Below are positions 8,124 to 15,259 of a DNA stretch of 17,414 nucleotides, in pieces. The translations under genes were made by a program, and so were the position numbers. How positions within the stretch are numbered: the stretch's first letter is position 1; each line of letters starts with the position of its first letter. The stretch spans positions 1 through 17,414 of the forward strand of contig JABHEX010000057.1 of NCBI GenBank assembly GCA_018676385.1, read 5' to 3'. The stretch comes from Akkermansiaceae bacterium. GTDB taxonomy: Bacteria > Verrucomicrobiota > Verrucomicrobiia > Verrucomicrobiales > Akkermansiaceae. A model generated the notes under the pieces. It was not told the origin of the DNA. It made no database searches and was given only the letters and a program-made list of their open reading frames with translations.

Positions 8124-8134
8124 CAGTTAGCATC

Positions 8135-8965
8135 TCACACAGATTCTGCGGTAAGTTCAAAATATGGCCTGCCAGTAATCTCGATCCACCCAGTAGGTTC
8201 ATGCTGATGAGCGCATTGCACCAAAACATTAGGTAGGCCGCGACCCACAAGACGCTCTGCGACAAGGCGTGCCGCTATATCCGGGCAATTACAGTCCGAG
8301 CTAAGGTGACTGAGCATAACGACTTTGAGCTTCTCGCAAGCAACCTCAGCTAACAGATCGGCAGTTTGCTCATTAGACAGGTGCCCATGGCGGGATGTAA
8401 TGCGCTGCTTCGTAGCCCATGGGCGTTTAGTATCTTGTTCTAACATTCCAGGGTCATAATTAGCCTCGATGTAAATACCATCGCTTTGGCGCAGACTTTC
8501 ACGCATTAGGTGCGTCACGTGACCAACATCGCTAACCATACTTAATCGGGTCGCCGCACCCGAGATAACAAAACCCACAGGCTCAGCAGCATCATGTGGA
8601 ATACAGAATGCCTGCACATTTAACTCCCCCAGCTTAAAATCCTGACCACTACGGAAAACACGCCATGGCACGGTGCTTTTCATTTTATCACTCAAAGCTT
8701 CACGCGTCAGTGCATTGGCATAAACAGGAATATCACGCTTGCGCAATAGCACGTCTACCCCACGGGCGTGATCGCTGTGCTCGTGAGTGATTAAAATGCC
8801 ATCTAGCTGCTCAGGAACTATGCCTAGCGACTCCATGCGAATAACCAGCTGCTTAGCACTGAGCCCAGCGTCCACTAGCACGTGAGTTCTTCCGCAACTG
8901 ACTAATGTGGCATTTCCTCCACTGCCGCTACCCAGCACTGCCATCTTCATCATGAGTTGCAGCAT
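8135..8965 (-). CDS. MBL-fold metallo-hydrolase, WalJ/YycJ-like
   Basis: Metallo-beta-lactamase-fold hydrolase resembling YycJ/WalJ, a 5'-3' exonuclease family linked to DNA repair and cell-wall regulation in Firmicutes. The protein starts with the family's MAVLGSGSGGNATLV. LVDAGLSAKQL and the metal-binding ITHEHSDHARG (HxHxDH, about 60-70) follow, then further metal ligands in FCIPHDA and SDVGH and the late LSHLSSDCN. Length is 276 or slightly less. Several Met codons (8965, 8953, 8950, 8944) precede the first strand without a Shine-Dalgarno sequence to decide between them; MKMAVLGSG from 8950 is the most family-like start. YycF/YycG partners are absent here, so a role in that pathway is not implied. 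Ends in TGA. Confidence 0.88.
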   Translation of the reverse strand: MLQLMMKMAVLGSGSGGNATLVSCGRTHVLVDAGLSAKQLVIRMESLGIVPEQLDGILITHEHSDHARGVDVLLRKRDIPVYANALTREALSDKMKSTVPWRVFRSGQDFKLGELNVQAFCIPHDAAEPVGFVISGAATRLSMVSDVGHVTHLMRESLRQSDGIYIEANYDPGMLEQDTKRPWATKQRITSRHGHLSNEQTADLLAEVACEKLKVVMLSHLSSDCNCPDIAARLVAERLVGRGLPNVLVQCAHQHEPTGWIEITGRPYFELTAESV

Positions 8966-9033
8966 GACTTAGACGATCGGTTTTTTCAAGAAGCTAGTAT
9001 GTAGAAATATAAGAATCAGATCCATGGTAATCG

Positions 9034-9069
9034 ATTTGATCTTGTTAAAGTTAGGCAAATAGATCAAAT
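9034..9069 (+). promoter_or_regulatory. Perfect 9-bp inverted repeat upstream of the coiled-coil gene
   Basis: ATTTGATCT (9034-9042) and AGATCAAAT (9061-9069) are exact reverse complements with an 18-base spacer, ending seven bases before the ATG at 9077. Arm centres are 27 bp apart. No T-run follows. Position suggests an operator or a 5'-UTR hairpin that could cover the start region. It lies in the 8966-9076 gap between two divergent genes. Confidence 0.5.
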
Positions 9070-9076
9070 TTACACC

Positions 9077-9730
9077 ATGAATATTACGCAAGTTCTCTTG
9101 GGCTCAACCGCTGTAATGCTTCTGGTTGCTCTCGTCCTCTCGTTCAGTGCTATGAAAAATGGAGAGGCTGAAGATGGCCGAGAGCATACAGCCGTGTCAT
9201 TGATGTCGGAAAACGCACGTCTGCAAGCAGAGATCGAACGCCTACGCGCTGGTAATGCCATTGCGGCGCCCGTGACAAAAGTTGATAAGCCTGACGGCAT
9301 GTCCCAGAGTGAACTCGAGGTCATCATGGAAAAGAACCGTATTCTTGCCTCCCAGCTTGAAGCTGCGAAAACAAAACAAACTCTTGCTGAGCAAGAAGCC
9401 GCAGCGATCACTGAGCGACAGTCAAAAAGGCATGATAAAGAAGCGCGTCGCGCACGATTAATTAGCCAAGCAATGCTGATGGCACAGGTCAAGGAAGTCG
9501 CAAAGGATGACGATGCGGGCATTCACGTGATTGTACTCGACGTAAAAATCCCCGAACAAGTAAACATCGGTACAGAACTAGCCGTTCGTCGCGGAACTGG
9601 GATTATTGGTCGGCTTAGTGTATCCAGTATGACGGACGGTAACGTCTTTGCCGATCCCTTGCCCGGCACATTTCCCGGTGGCGCTATCGATATCAAAACG
9701 GGTGACGAATTGATCAAGCCGCCGCTGTAA
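9077..9730 (+). CDS. Membrane-anchored coiled-coil protein with small C-terminal beta domain
   Basis: Function not recognised. The 217 residues show three parts. An N-terminal TM anchor (about 6-24, VLLGSTAVMLLVALVLSF) is not followed by a cleavage site. A long charged, Ala/Glu/Gln/Lys-rich helical region (about 40-145) with heptad-like spacing (ENARLQAEIERLRA, NRILASQLEAAKTKQTLAEQEAAA) is predicted as a coiled coil. The last part is a beta-type domain (IHVIVLDVKIPEQVNIGTELAVRRGTGIIGRLSVSSMTDGNVFADPLPG...GDELI). The order TM, coiled coil, beta barrel-like domain with a 'GxGIIGR' turn recalls MreC-like or secretion-adaptor architecture, but length and sequence do not match either well. It is likely periplasm-facing if the TM is N-in. 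It is 68 bp upstream of the lpxR-like gene on the same strand. Confidence 0.7.
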   Translation: MNITQVLLGSTAVMLLVALVLSFSAMKNGEAEDGREHTAVSLMSENARLQAEIERLRAGNAIAAPVTKVDKPDGMSQSELEVIMEKNRILASQLEAAKTKQTLAEQEAAAITERQSKRHDKEARRARLISQAMLMAQVKEVAKDDDAGIHVIVLDVKIPEQVNIGTELAVRRGTGIIGRLSVSSMTDGNVFADPLPGTFPGGAIDIKTGDELIKPPL

Positions 9731-9798
9731 GGTCATAGCACAGCGTCGAAATCTAGTCCGATTTGCAAGTTTTTCCCACAAGTGTTAGTAAATCAATA

Positions 9799-10893
9799 AT
9801 GCAAATTGCTTTGAGCTTTATTACCAGAGTCACACTGCTGCTCATCATTGCGGCAAGTGTTTTTCCGACGTGTCAGGGTTCAAAAACCACATCTTCGGTG
9901 GCTGCCCACTCAGGATATCTAACATTTTTTCTGGATAATGACCTGTTCGCAGGCACTGATGAAAATTATACTAACGGCGCCAGAATTTCCTACGTCACAG
10001 CGGGAGCCCCAGTCATTGAGATCCCATTCATTCAAAAAAATCTTGAGCGCTTCAGCGGCAATGACCAAGGCTCATCCCTGCTACAACGCATTTGGGGTTT
10101 CGAAGATCCTTCCGCAGCGCAATACAGCTATGGCTTCGCTCTCACACAATTAATGTTCACTCCGGAAAATAAAATTTCACCTGTCGCCCCTCCCAGAGAA
10201 CGTCCATATGCAGGCTGGGCTGGAATTGGATTTTCCCTCCACTGTCACGATAATAGGGCGTTAAACACGGTGGAAATATCTATTGGTGTTGTTGGTCCTC
10301 ACGCTCACGCGCAGGCGACTCAAGACTTTATTCATAACTTGCGGAATATCGATAAGTTCCGTGGCTGGGATAGTCAAATACCCAACGAGTTGACCATTAA
10401 CCTGCATTTCGAACAAAAACGCCGCTGGACCGATCTACGAAAAATAAACTTGCCGTTTGACCTCGAGGTCGATGGTTTCCACGAGACGGGCTACGCCATA
10501 GGAAACCAAATTACAGAGGCGCATGTAGGCTTCCTCATGCGTGTTGGTTGGAACCTACCAATCGAATTTTCAGATGCTCGTATTACCCCCACAGCGCACA
10601 CGCAAAAACTATTTTCTGGCGAGTCTTATAACAAAGAGAATTGGTCTTTTTATATGCTCGCCGGTACTCGCTTAACTGGTGTGCTGCATGACATAACAAT
10701 CGATGGACCGGTATTCCGCAATTTTGATACTGGGGTGACTCGTGAACCATGGGTTGGGGAAGTATATGCTGGCTTCGGCGTGCGCTACGTTGGCTGGGAG
10801 TTCAACTTTGTTCAGACTTTCCGTAGCAAGCAATTTGAATCACAGAGAAAAAACCAATCATTTGGCTCGATTGCTATCAGAAAGCGCTTCTAG
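9799..10893 (+). CDS. lpxR: LpxR-like outer-membrane lipid A deacylase (DUF2219)
   Basis: The LpxR family consists of 12-stranded outer-membrane beta-barrels that remove the 3'-acyloxyacyl group of lipid A and so remodel the LPS surface. The chosen start (ATG 9799) gives 364 residues with a signal peptide (about 1-27). An upstream TTG (9763) would only add residues before the signal. Family marks are LTFFLDNDLFAGTDENYTNG (41-60) with the Asn-Asp and TNG residues of the active-site end, RERPYAGW, and the block GVVGPHAHAQATQDFIHNL holding the family His. Alternating hydrophobic strands and a C-terminus ending in Phe (AIRKRF) fit a barrel. The name rests on family likeness; activity on this organism's lipid A is inferred. 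It may be cotranscribed with the coiled-coil gene. Confidence 0.82.
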   Translation: MQIALSFITRVTLLLIIAASVFPTCQGSKTTSSVAAHSGYLTFFLDNDLFAGTDENYTNGARISYVTAGAPVIEIPFIQKNLERFSGNDQGSSLLQRIWGFEDPSAAQYSYGFALTQLMFTPENKISPVAPPRERPYAGWAGIGFSLHCHDNRALNTVEISIGVVGPHAHAQATQDFIHNLRNIDKFRGWDSQIPNELTINLHFEQKRRWTDLRKINLPFDLEVDGFHETGYAIGNQITEAHVGFLMRVGWNLPIEFSDARITPTAHTQKLFSGESYNKENWSFYMLAGTRLTGVLHDITIDGPVFRNFDTGVTREPWVGEVYAGFGVRYVGWEFNFVQTFRSKQFESQRKNQSFGSIAIRKRF

Positions 10894-10931
10894 CAATCAC
10901 ATAATCAGCCAGCGTATTAACCTTCACCATC

Positions 10932-10961
10932 CTGATTAATCTAGTGATGCAGACTAATCAG
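10932..10961 (+). repeat. Strong inverted repeat downstream of the lpxR-like gene
   Basis: CTGATTAATCT (10932-10942) and AGACTAATCAG (10951-10961) form an 11-bp stem with one mismatch and an 8-nt loop. AAATAT, not a T-run, follows on the plus strand, so it is a poor intrinsic terminator. It may be an mRNA 3'-end structure or an operator of the sulfatase gene about 140 bp further on. The rest of the 10894-11102 gap shows no ORF. Confidence 0.5.
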
Positions 10962-11102
10962 AAATATCTTGCCGATGTAAACAATGCTGCAAATATCAGA
11001 GTTCACAATATGGTGGTCATGGATTTGTCACATTTAAACTTTATCACGGTAGCGTCTCCACCAAGGTATATATTTGATGAGATCTGGCTCACGTAAAAAC
11101 CC

Positions 11103-12683
11103 ATGACTTCAAAAAAATTAATCATGATCACTAAACAGACATTAAGTATCATTCTTACATCCTGCCTTACAGCTCATATAACTTGTGCCTCGGATGTAAA
11201 ACAGACTCATGACAAACCAAATGTAGTCATTATATATGGTGATGATGTTGGATTTGGTGACCTTGGTGTTTACGGAGCTAAAAAGATTCCAACCCCGCAC
11301 CTCGATAAGCTCGCCAGCGAAGGGCTTCGTTTCACAGACGGCCATTGCTCAGCCGCAACTTGTACACCTTCGCGTTTTTCCATGCTCACTGGTATTCACG
11401 GATTCCGCCATGGTGTTCGTATATTGGCCCCAAACGCCCCGATGGTAATCAAGCCCGAGATGCTCACACTCCCGCAAATCTTTAAAAATGCGGGATATAC
11501 AACTGCTGTGATAGGCAAATGGCACCTAGGTATTGGTGACGGGAAAAAACCTGTTGATTGGAATGGAGATGTAAAACCCGGGCCTCTAGAGATCGGATTC
11601 GACTACTCGTTTCTCCTACCCTCCACAAATGATCGAGTTCCTTGCGTTTATCTTGAAAACCATCGCGTCGTCAACCTTGACCCCAAGGATCCACTTTATG
11701 TCGGAAAAAAACCTCAGGGGTTCAAGGGTACAGTATATCCAGACGGCAGAGAAGACCGCTCAGCCATGACATATTACCAAAGCACCCATGGTCACAACCA
11801 CTCAATCATCAATGGCATTGGACGCATCGGCAGCATGTGGGGCGGCAAATCAGCACTCTGGAACGATGAAACCATGGCTGATGAGTTCACCAAACAGGCA
11901 AAAAAATATCTCGCCCAATTTAAAACTAAAAAAAACAAACCATTCTTCCTTTTCTGGTCAGCCGCAGATATCCATGTCCCTCGCGCACCACATCCTCGTT
12001 TCAAAGGAAAATCCGAACTTTCATATCGGGGTGACGCAATGGTGCAACTCGACTGGTGCGCCGGAGAAATCATCAAGGCACTCGAGGAAAACGGTTTAAG
12101 TGATAACACCATTGTCATTTTTTCAAGTGACAACGGTCCAGTCTATGATGACGGCTACGATGATGATACCACAGTGAAAACATCCACCAAAGAACTCGAT
12201 CGCGGCCATGACGGATCAGGCCAATGGCGTGGCGGCAAATACCAGATTTATGAAGGTGGCACTCGTGTTCCGCTGATCATCCGTTGGCCAGAAAAAATCA
12301 AGCCTGGCACCACATCAGCCATGGTTAGCCAAATTGATTTTATCGCATCATTTGCGGAAATGTTAGGTGTCACACTCAAACCCAACCAAGCCATCGATTC
12401 CCGTAACAACCTCAACGCCCTGTTAGGAAAAGATAAGCTCGGCACCCGTATTCTTATCCAAGAAGCCCGAGGCCTCGCTATTCGCGACGGTGACTGGAAA
12501 TATATTTCCACATACAAACAAAAGAAAAAGAAAATAGCCGCTCAACTCTACAATCTTAAAATCGATCCCAGCGAGAAAAATAATCTGATTAAGCAACATC
12601 CGAAACGTACTCAGGAGATGCAAAAAATGCTTATAATGAAAATCAGAGCAGAAAAGGGCGTGCGCGCAATGCTCGCAAAATAA
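11103..12683 (+). CDS. Secreted sulfatase (formylglycine-dependent, arylsulfatase A-like)
   Basis: Type I sulfatase that hydrolyses sulfate esters, probably of sulfated polysaccharides. A signal peptide or lipoprotein signal covers about 1-29 (ITKQTLSIILTSCLTAHITCAS). The catalytic domain begins PNVVIIYGDDVGFGDLGVYG with Asp47/Asp48 for calcium. CTPSRFSMLTG (87-97) is the C-x-P-x-R motif whose Cys87 is converted to formylglycine. GKWHLG (138-143) has the catalytic Lys and His, His291 lies in SAADIHVPRAPH, and SSDNG (341-345) supplies metal ligands. RDGDWKYI and the C-terminal LYNLKIDPSEKNNL are typical endings. No maturation enzyme is in the window. ATG 11103 is used; 11124 is also possible, and neither has a Shine-Dalgarno sequence. 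Its TAA directly abuts the stop of the opposite-strand gene at 12684. The exact substrate cannot be told. Confidence 0.93.
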   Translation: MTSKKLIMITKQTLSIILTSCLTAHITCASDVKQTHDKPNVVIIYGDDVGFGDLGVYGAKKIPTPHLDKLASEGLRFTDGHCSAATCTPSRFSMLTGIHGFRHGVRILAPNAPMVIKPEMLTLPQIFKNAGYTTAVIGKWHLGIGDGKKPVDWNGDVKPGPLEIGFDYSFLLPSTNDRVPCVYLENHRVVNLDPKDPLYVGKKPQGFKGTVYPDGREDRSAMTYYQSTHGHNHSIINGIGRIGSMWGGKSALWNDETMADEFTKQAKKYLAQFKTKKNKPFFLFWSAADIHVPRAPHPRFKGKSELSYRGDAMVQLDWCAGEIIKALEENGLSDNTIVIFSSDNGPVYDDGYDDDTTVKTSTKELDRGHDGSGQWRGGKYQIYEGGTRVPLIIRWPEKIKPGTTSAMVSQIDFIASFAEMLGVTLKPNQAIDSRNNLNALLGKDKLGTRILIQEARGLAIRDGDWKYISTYKQKKKKIAAQLYNLKIDPSEKNNLIKQHPKRTQEMQKMLIMKIRAEKGVRAMLAK

Positions 12684-12971
12684 TTACTTCCGCCTGCTTT
12701 CACGGTAACCCTTTACAAACCCCCAAATCGATAGAGGCAGAATCGAACCAATCGACGCGAAAAGCATTAACACTCCGATAGTGTAGGTTGCATCTAATAC
12801 ACTATTCCAGATAAGCTGGTTTGTTGAGCTGCCGAGAATGATACTGCCAACTGTAATTATCAGCCCACCGTAGAATCCCCAATACTGGTATTTCTGTATT
12901 CTCATAAAAGAATCCTGCTTTAATGAAGCTGGCTTCTGACTGGTTTTGGGTGGCTCGTAGGGATTTCTCAT
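12684..12971 (-). CDS. Small two-helix membrane protein with NPYEPP N-terminus
   Basis: Unknown function, 95 residues. The N-terminus MRNPYEPPKTSQ carries the NPYxPP motif that opens many short inner-membrane proteins of Planctomycetes and Verrucomicrobia. A cytosolic segment is followed by two hydrophobic helices (about 31-49, YWGFYGGLIITVGSIILGS, and about 64-88, TIGVLMLFASIGSILPLSIWGFV), ending in a basic tail KGYRESRRK. It is convergent with the first sulfatase (stop codons adjacent, no spacer) and divergent from the second, separated from its start by 80 A/T-rich bases that must contain both promoters. Confidence 0.72.
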   Translation of the reverse strand: MRNPYEPPKTSQKPASLKQDSFMRIQKYQYWGFYGGLIITVGSIILGSSTNQLIWNSVLDATYTIGVLMLFASIGSILPLSIWGFVKGYRESRRK

Positions 12972-13051
12972 ATCGATTTATAAAAATTAAAACATATTAT
13001 TGTTCTACCATAGTATTTCCGATCACCAAAGCCAAGATACACATATTCATT

Positions 13052-14602
13052 ATGATCAAAAGTATCCTTCCCACAATACTGCTAGGTTTTTTTGCCAGTA
13101 TATCTGTCGCACAAAAAAAACCGAACTTCGTTTTCATCCTCGCTGATGACCTCGGCATCAAGGACATGTCTGCCGAGGGTTCCAACTACCACGAGACACC
13201 TAACATCGATACCATTGCCAAACAGGGCATGCGATTTACCAACGGTTACTCGACGTGTCAGGTCTGCTCGCCATCACGCGCCAGTATCATGACAGGTAAG
13301 TACCCAACGCGCCATGGCATTACCGATTGGATAGGCGCAGCATCAGGCGTAAATTGGAAGCGTAACGATCAGGTGTTACCGCCAGAGTATGTTCATGAAC
13401 TTCCAAAGGAAGACACCACCCTAGCAGAAGCACTGCGCAACGGTGGATACACGACGTTTTTCGCAGGCAAGTGGCATATAGGAAATACCCCACCCGAACA
13501 ACATGGATTCCAGATCAACAAAGGTGGCTTTCACCGCGGGTCCCCCCCAGGAGGGTATTTCTCGCCCTATAAAAACCCAAGCCTCAAGGACGGGCCCGCC
13601 GGCGAATCACTTCCGATCCGGCTCGCCAACGAAACCGCCCAATTCATTTCCAGCAACAAAGACAAACCATTCCTTGCCTACCTTTCGTTTTACTCCGTTC
13701 ACGGGCCGATCCAAACCACACCAAAATTGTGGCAAAAATATCGCAATAAAGCACAGCAAAATCCTCACCAAGGAGATAGGTTCATTGTTGATCGAACTCA
13801 GTCTGTTAGGCAAATACAAGACTGCCCAATCTACGCCGGTATGATGGAAAGCATGGACAAAGCAGTGGGTATCGTCCTCAAGCAACTCAAGGCCTCAGGC
13901 ATGGCAGACAATACAGTCATCATCTTCACCTCCGATAACGGCGGCGTATCCTCAGGCGATCAATTCGCTACCTCGTGCCTGCCTCTGCGCGGCGGCAAGG
14001 GTCGACAGTGGGAGGGCGGTATTCTCCAACCCTACTATATTCTTGCACCAGGCACGACAAAGCCCGGCAGCACAAATGCCACTCCCGTCATTGGCACTGA
14101 TTTTTTCCCTACCATGTTAGAACTTGCCGGCATGCCTCTTCAGCCAGAACAACATGTCGACGGCATCAGCCTAGTGCCGATGCTCAAAGGTCAAACCAAT
14201 CCTGACCGAGTGCTCTATTGGCATTACCCCCACTACGGAAACCAAGGCGGTGAACCTTCGTCTATCATTCGCAGTGGCGATTGGAAACTCATCCACTACC
14301 ATGAATGTGGCCGAGATGAACTCTACAATCTCGCCGAAGACATTGGCGAACAAACCGATCTGGCATCGCGCCAACCTGAAAAGGCCAAAACCCTACGGAA
14401 AAAACTCAACACCTGGCTCAAGGAAACAAACGCACGTATGCCTGTAGCTAATCCAAAATTCGACCCAGTAAAACGTGCTCAGCAAGATGAAAAAACTCGT
14501 ACTCTTTTGAAGGCAAAGCTCGAAAAAAAACACGCAAGATTTCTCAAACCTGATTTCAAACCCAATAAAAACTGGTGGGGTTCGAACGTTACCGAGGATT
14601 AA
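13052..14602 (+). CDS. Secreted sulfatase (formylglycine-dependent)
   Basis: Second type I sulfatase, 516 residues from ATG 13052. The frame is open back to 12923, but that stretch overlaps the opposite gene and would bury the signal peptide. A signal peptide spans 1-20 (MIKSILPTILLGFFASISVA). Catalytic marks are PNFVFILADDLGIKD (Asp32/Asp33), CSPSRASIMTGKYPTRHG (Cys72 to formylglycine, then P, R), GKWHIGN (Lys140, His142), His218 in SVHGPI, SDNGG (294-298) and a late SGDWKLIHYHE. The C-terminal tail after about 440 is Lys-rich (TRTLLKAKLEKKHARFLKPDFKPNKNWWG). It differs clearly from the first sulfatase, so the pair is not a recent duplication and probably attacks different sulfate positions. 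The opposite-strand gene at 14618 converges on it 15 bp after the stop. Confidence 0.93.
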   Translation: MIKSILPTILLGFFASISVAQKKPNFVFILADDLGIKDMSAEGSNYHETPNIDTIAKQGMRFTNGYSTCQVCSPSRASIMTGKYPTRHGITDWIGAASGVNWKRNDQVLPPEYVHELPKEDTTLAEALRNGGYTTFFAGKWHIGNTPPEQHGFQINKGGFHRGSPPGGYFSPYKNPSLKDGPAGESLPIRLANETAQFISSNKDKPFLAYLSFYSVHGPIQTTPKLWQKYRNKAQQNPHQGDRFIVDRTQSVRQIQDCPIYAGMMESMDKAVGIVLKQLKASGMADNTVIIFTSDNGGVSSGDQFATSCLPLRGGKGRQWEGGILQPYYILAPGTTKPGSTNATPVIGTDFFPTMLELAGMPLQPEQHVDGISLVPMLKGQTNPDRVLYWHYPHYGNQGGEPSSIIRSGDWKLIHYHECGRDELYNLAEDIGEQTDLASRQPEKAKTLRKKLNTWLKETNARMPVANPKFDPVKRAQQDEKTRTLLKAKLEKKHARFLKPDFKPNKNWWGSNVTED

Positions 14603-14617
14603 ATTTACACCCTCTAT

Positions 14618-15205
14618 TTACCACCAAAGAATCGTGCAAACAAGCACTGCAACTCCGTAGCCGAGGCCACCTACCGTCAACAGCTTGTAACGCCCCTCCG
14701 TTTTAGTTGCCCATGTGATTGCATCACGCATGGTATACGGCATCCCGACCCAAAACAGGCCATTCAAAATCAGAATATACGCATAAATAGGTATTAACAA
14801 TCGACTCGCCGGTGGCTCCAAATAAGCGGCATAGAGAAATGGTGCTGCACCCATTAGGGCAAGTAGACCTAGTCCTCGCACCGCTAAAAATTCCTTCACA
14901 TGCAAAATCATGCCTGCTGCAGCTATCGGCACTACGATACGTAAAATGTTTTTAGCACGGTTGAAGTCGCCAAGATCCATCTGGAGCTTACTTAAGACCC
15001 CCAAGCCATCGGGCGCCACGAGTAGCCAAAACCATGCCATGCCAAGCCCCATAAACCAAGGTCCTAGGTAGCGGTTACGTGGTAGTTTTTGAAAGAAATC
15101 TCTACTCCCAGCCGGCTTAAGAAACATCCAAAGATGCAAGCCAATCAACCACGCCGCCAAAATATAACCGGCGGTATTTAAAGTTATTTTTTCGTAAGGA
15201 TGCAT
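14618..15205 (-). CDS. Polytopic membrane protein of unknown function
   Basis: Not recognised. The 195-residue, very hydrophobic protein has about six predicted membrane segments: near 10-30 (LNTAGYILAAWLIGLHLWMFL), 47-65 (LGPWFMGLGMAWFWLLVA), 86-104, 108-128, 133-153 and 175-194 (LLTVGGLGYGVAVLVCTILWW). No signal peptide, cofactor motif or transporter signature is seen. Charged residues cluster in the segment between helices 2 and 3 (KLQMDLGDFNRAKN) and before the last helix (TKTEGRYK). It lies 54 bp downstream of miaB on the same strand with no terminator between, so it is probably read from the miaB transcript, though nothing suggests a shared function. Confidence 0.65.
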   Translation of the reverse strand: MHPYEKITLNTAGYILAAWLIGLHLWMFLKPAGSRDFFQKLPRNRYLGPWFMGLGMAWFWLLVAPDGLGVLSKLQMDLGDFNRAKNILRIVVPIAAAGMILHVKEFLAVRGLGLLALMGAAPFLYAAYLEPPASRLLIPIYAYILILNGLFWVGMPYTMRDAITWATKTEGRYKLLTVGGLGYGVAVLVCTILWW

Positions 15206-15259
15206 AGATACAAGGATGTTGTGGTGAAACTCTAGGGTGAAATCCGGCAGTTAAAAGGC

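Noticed and set aside
9763..9798. TTG start for the lpxR-like gene
   Set aside because: It only adds 12 residues before a complete signal peptide that has its own ATG.
12923..13051. N-terminal extension of the second sulfatase
   Set aside because: It would overlap the opposite-strand gene and place 43 residues before a good signal peptide.
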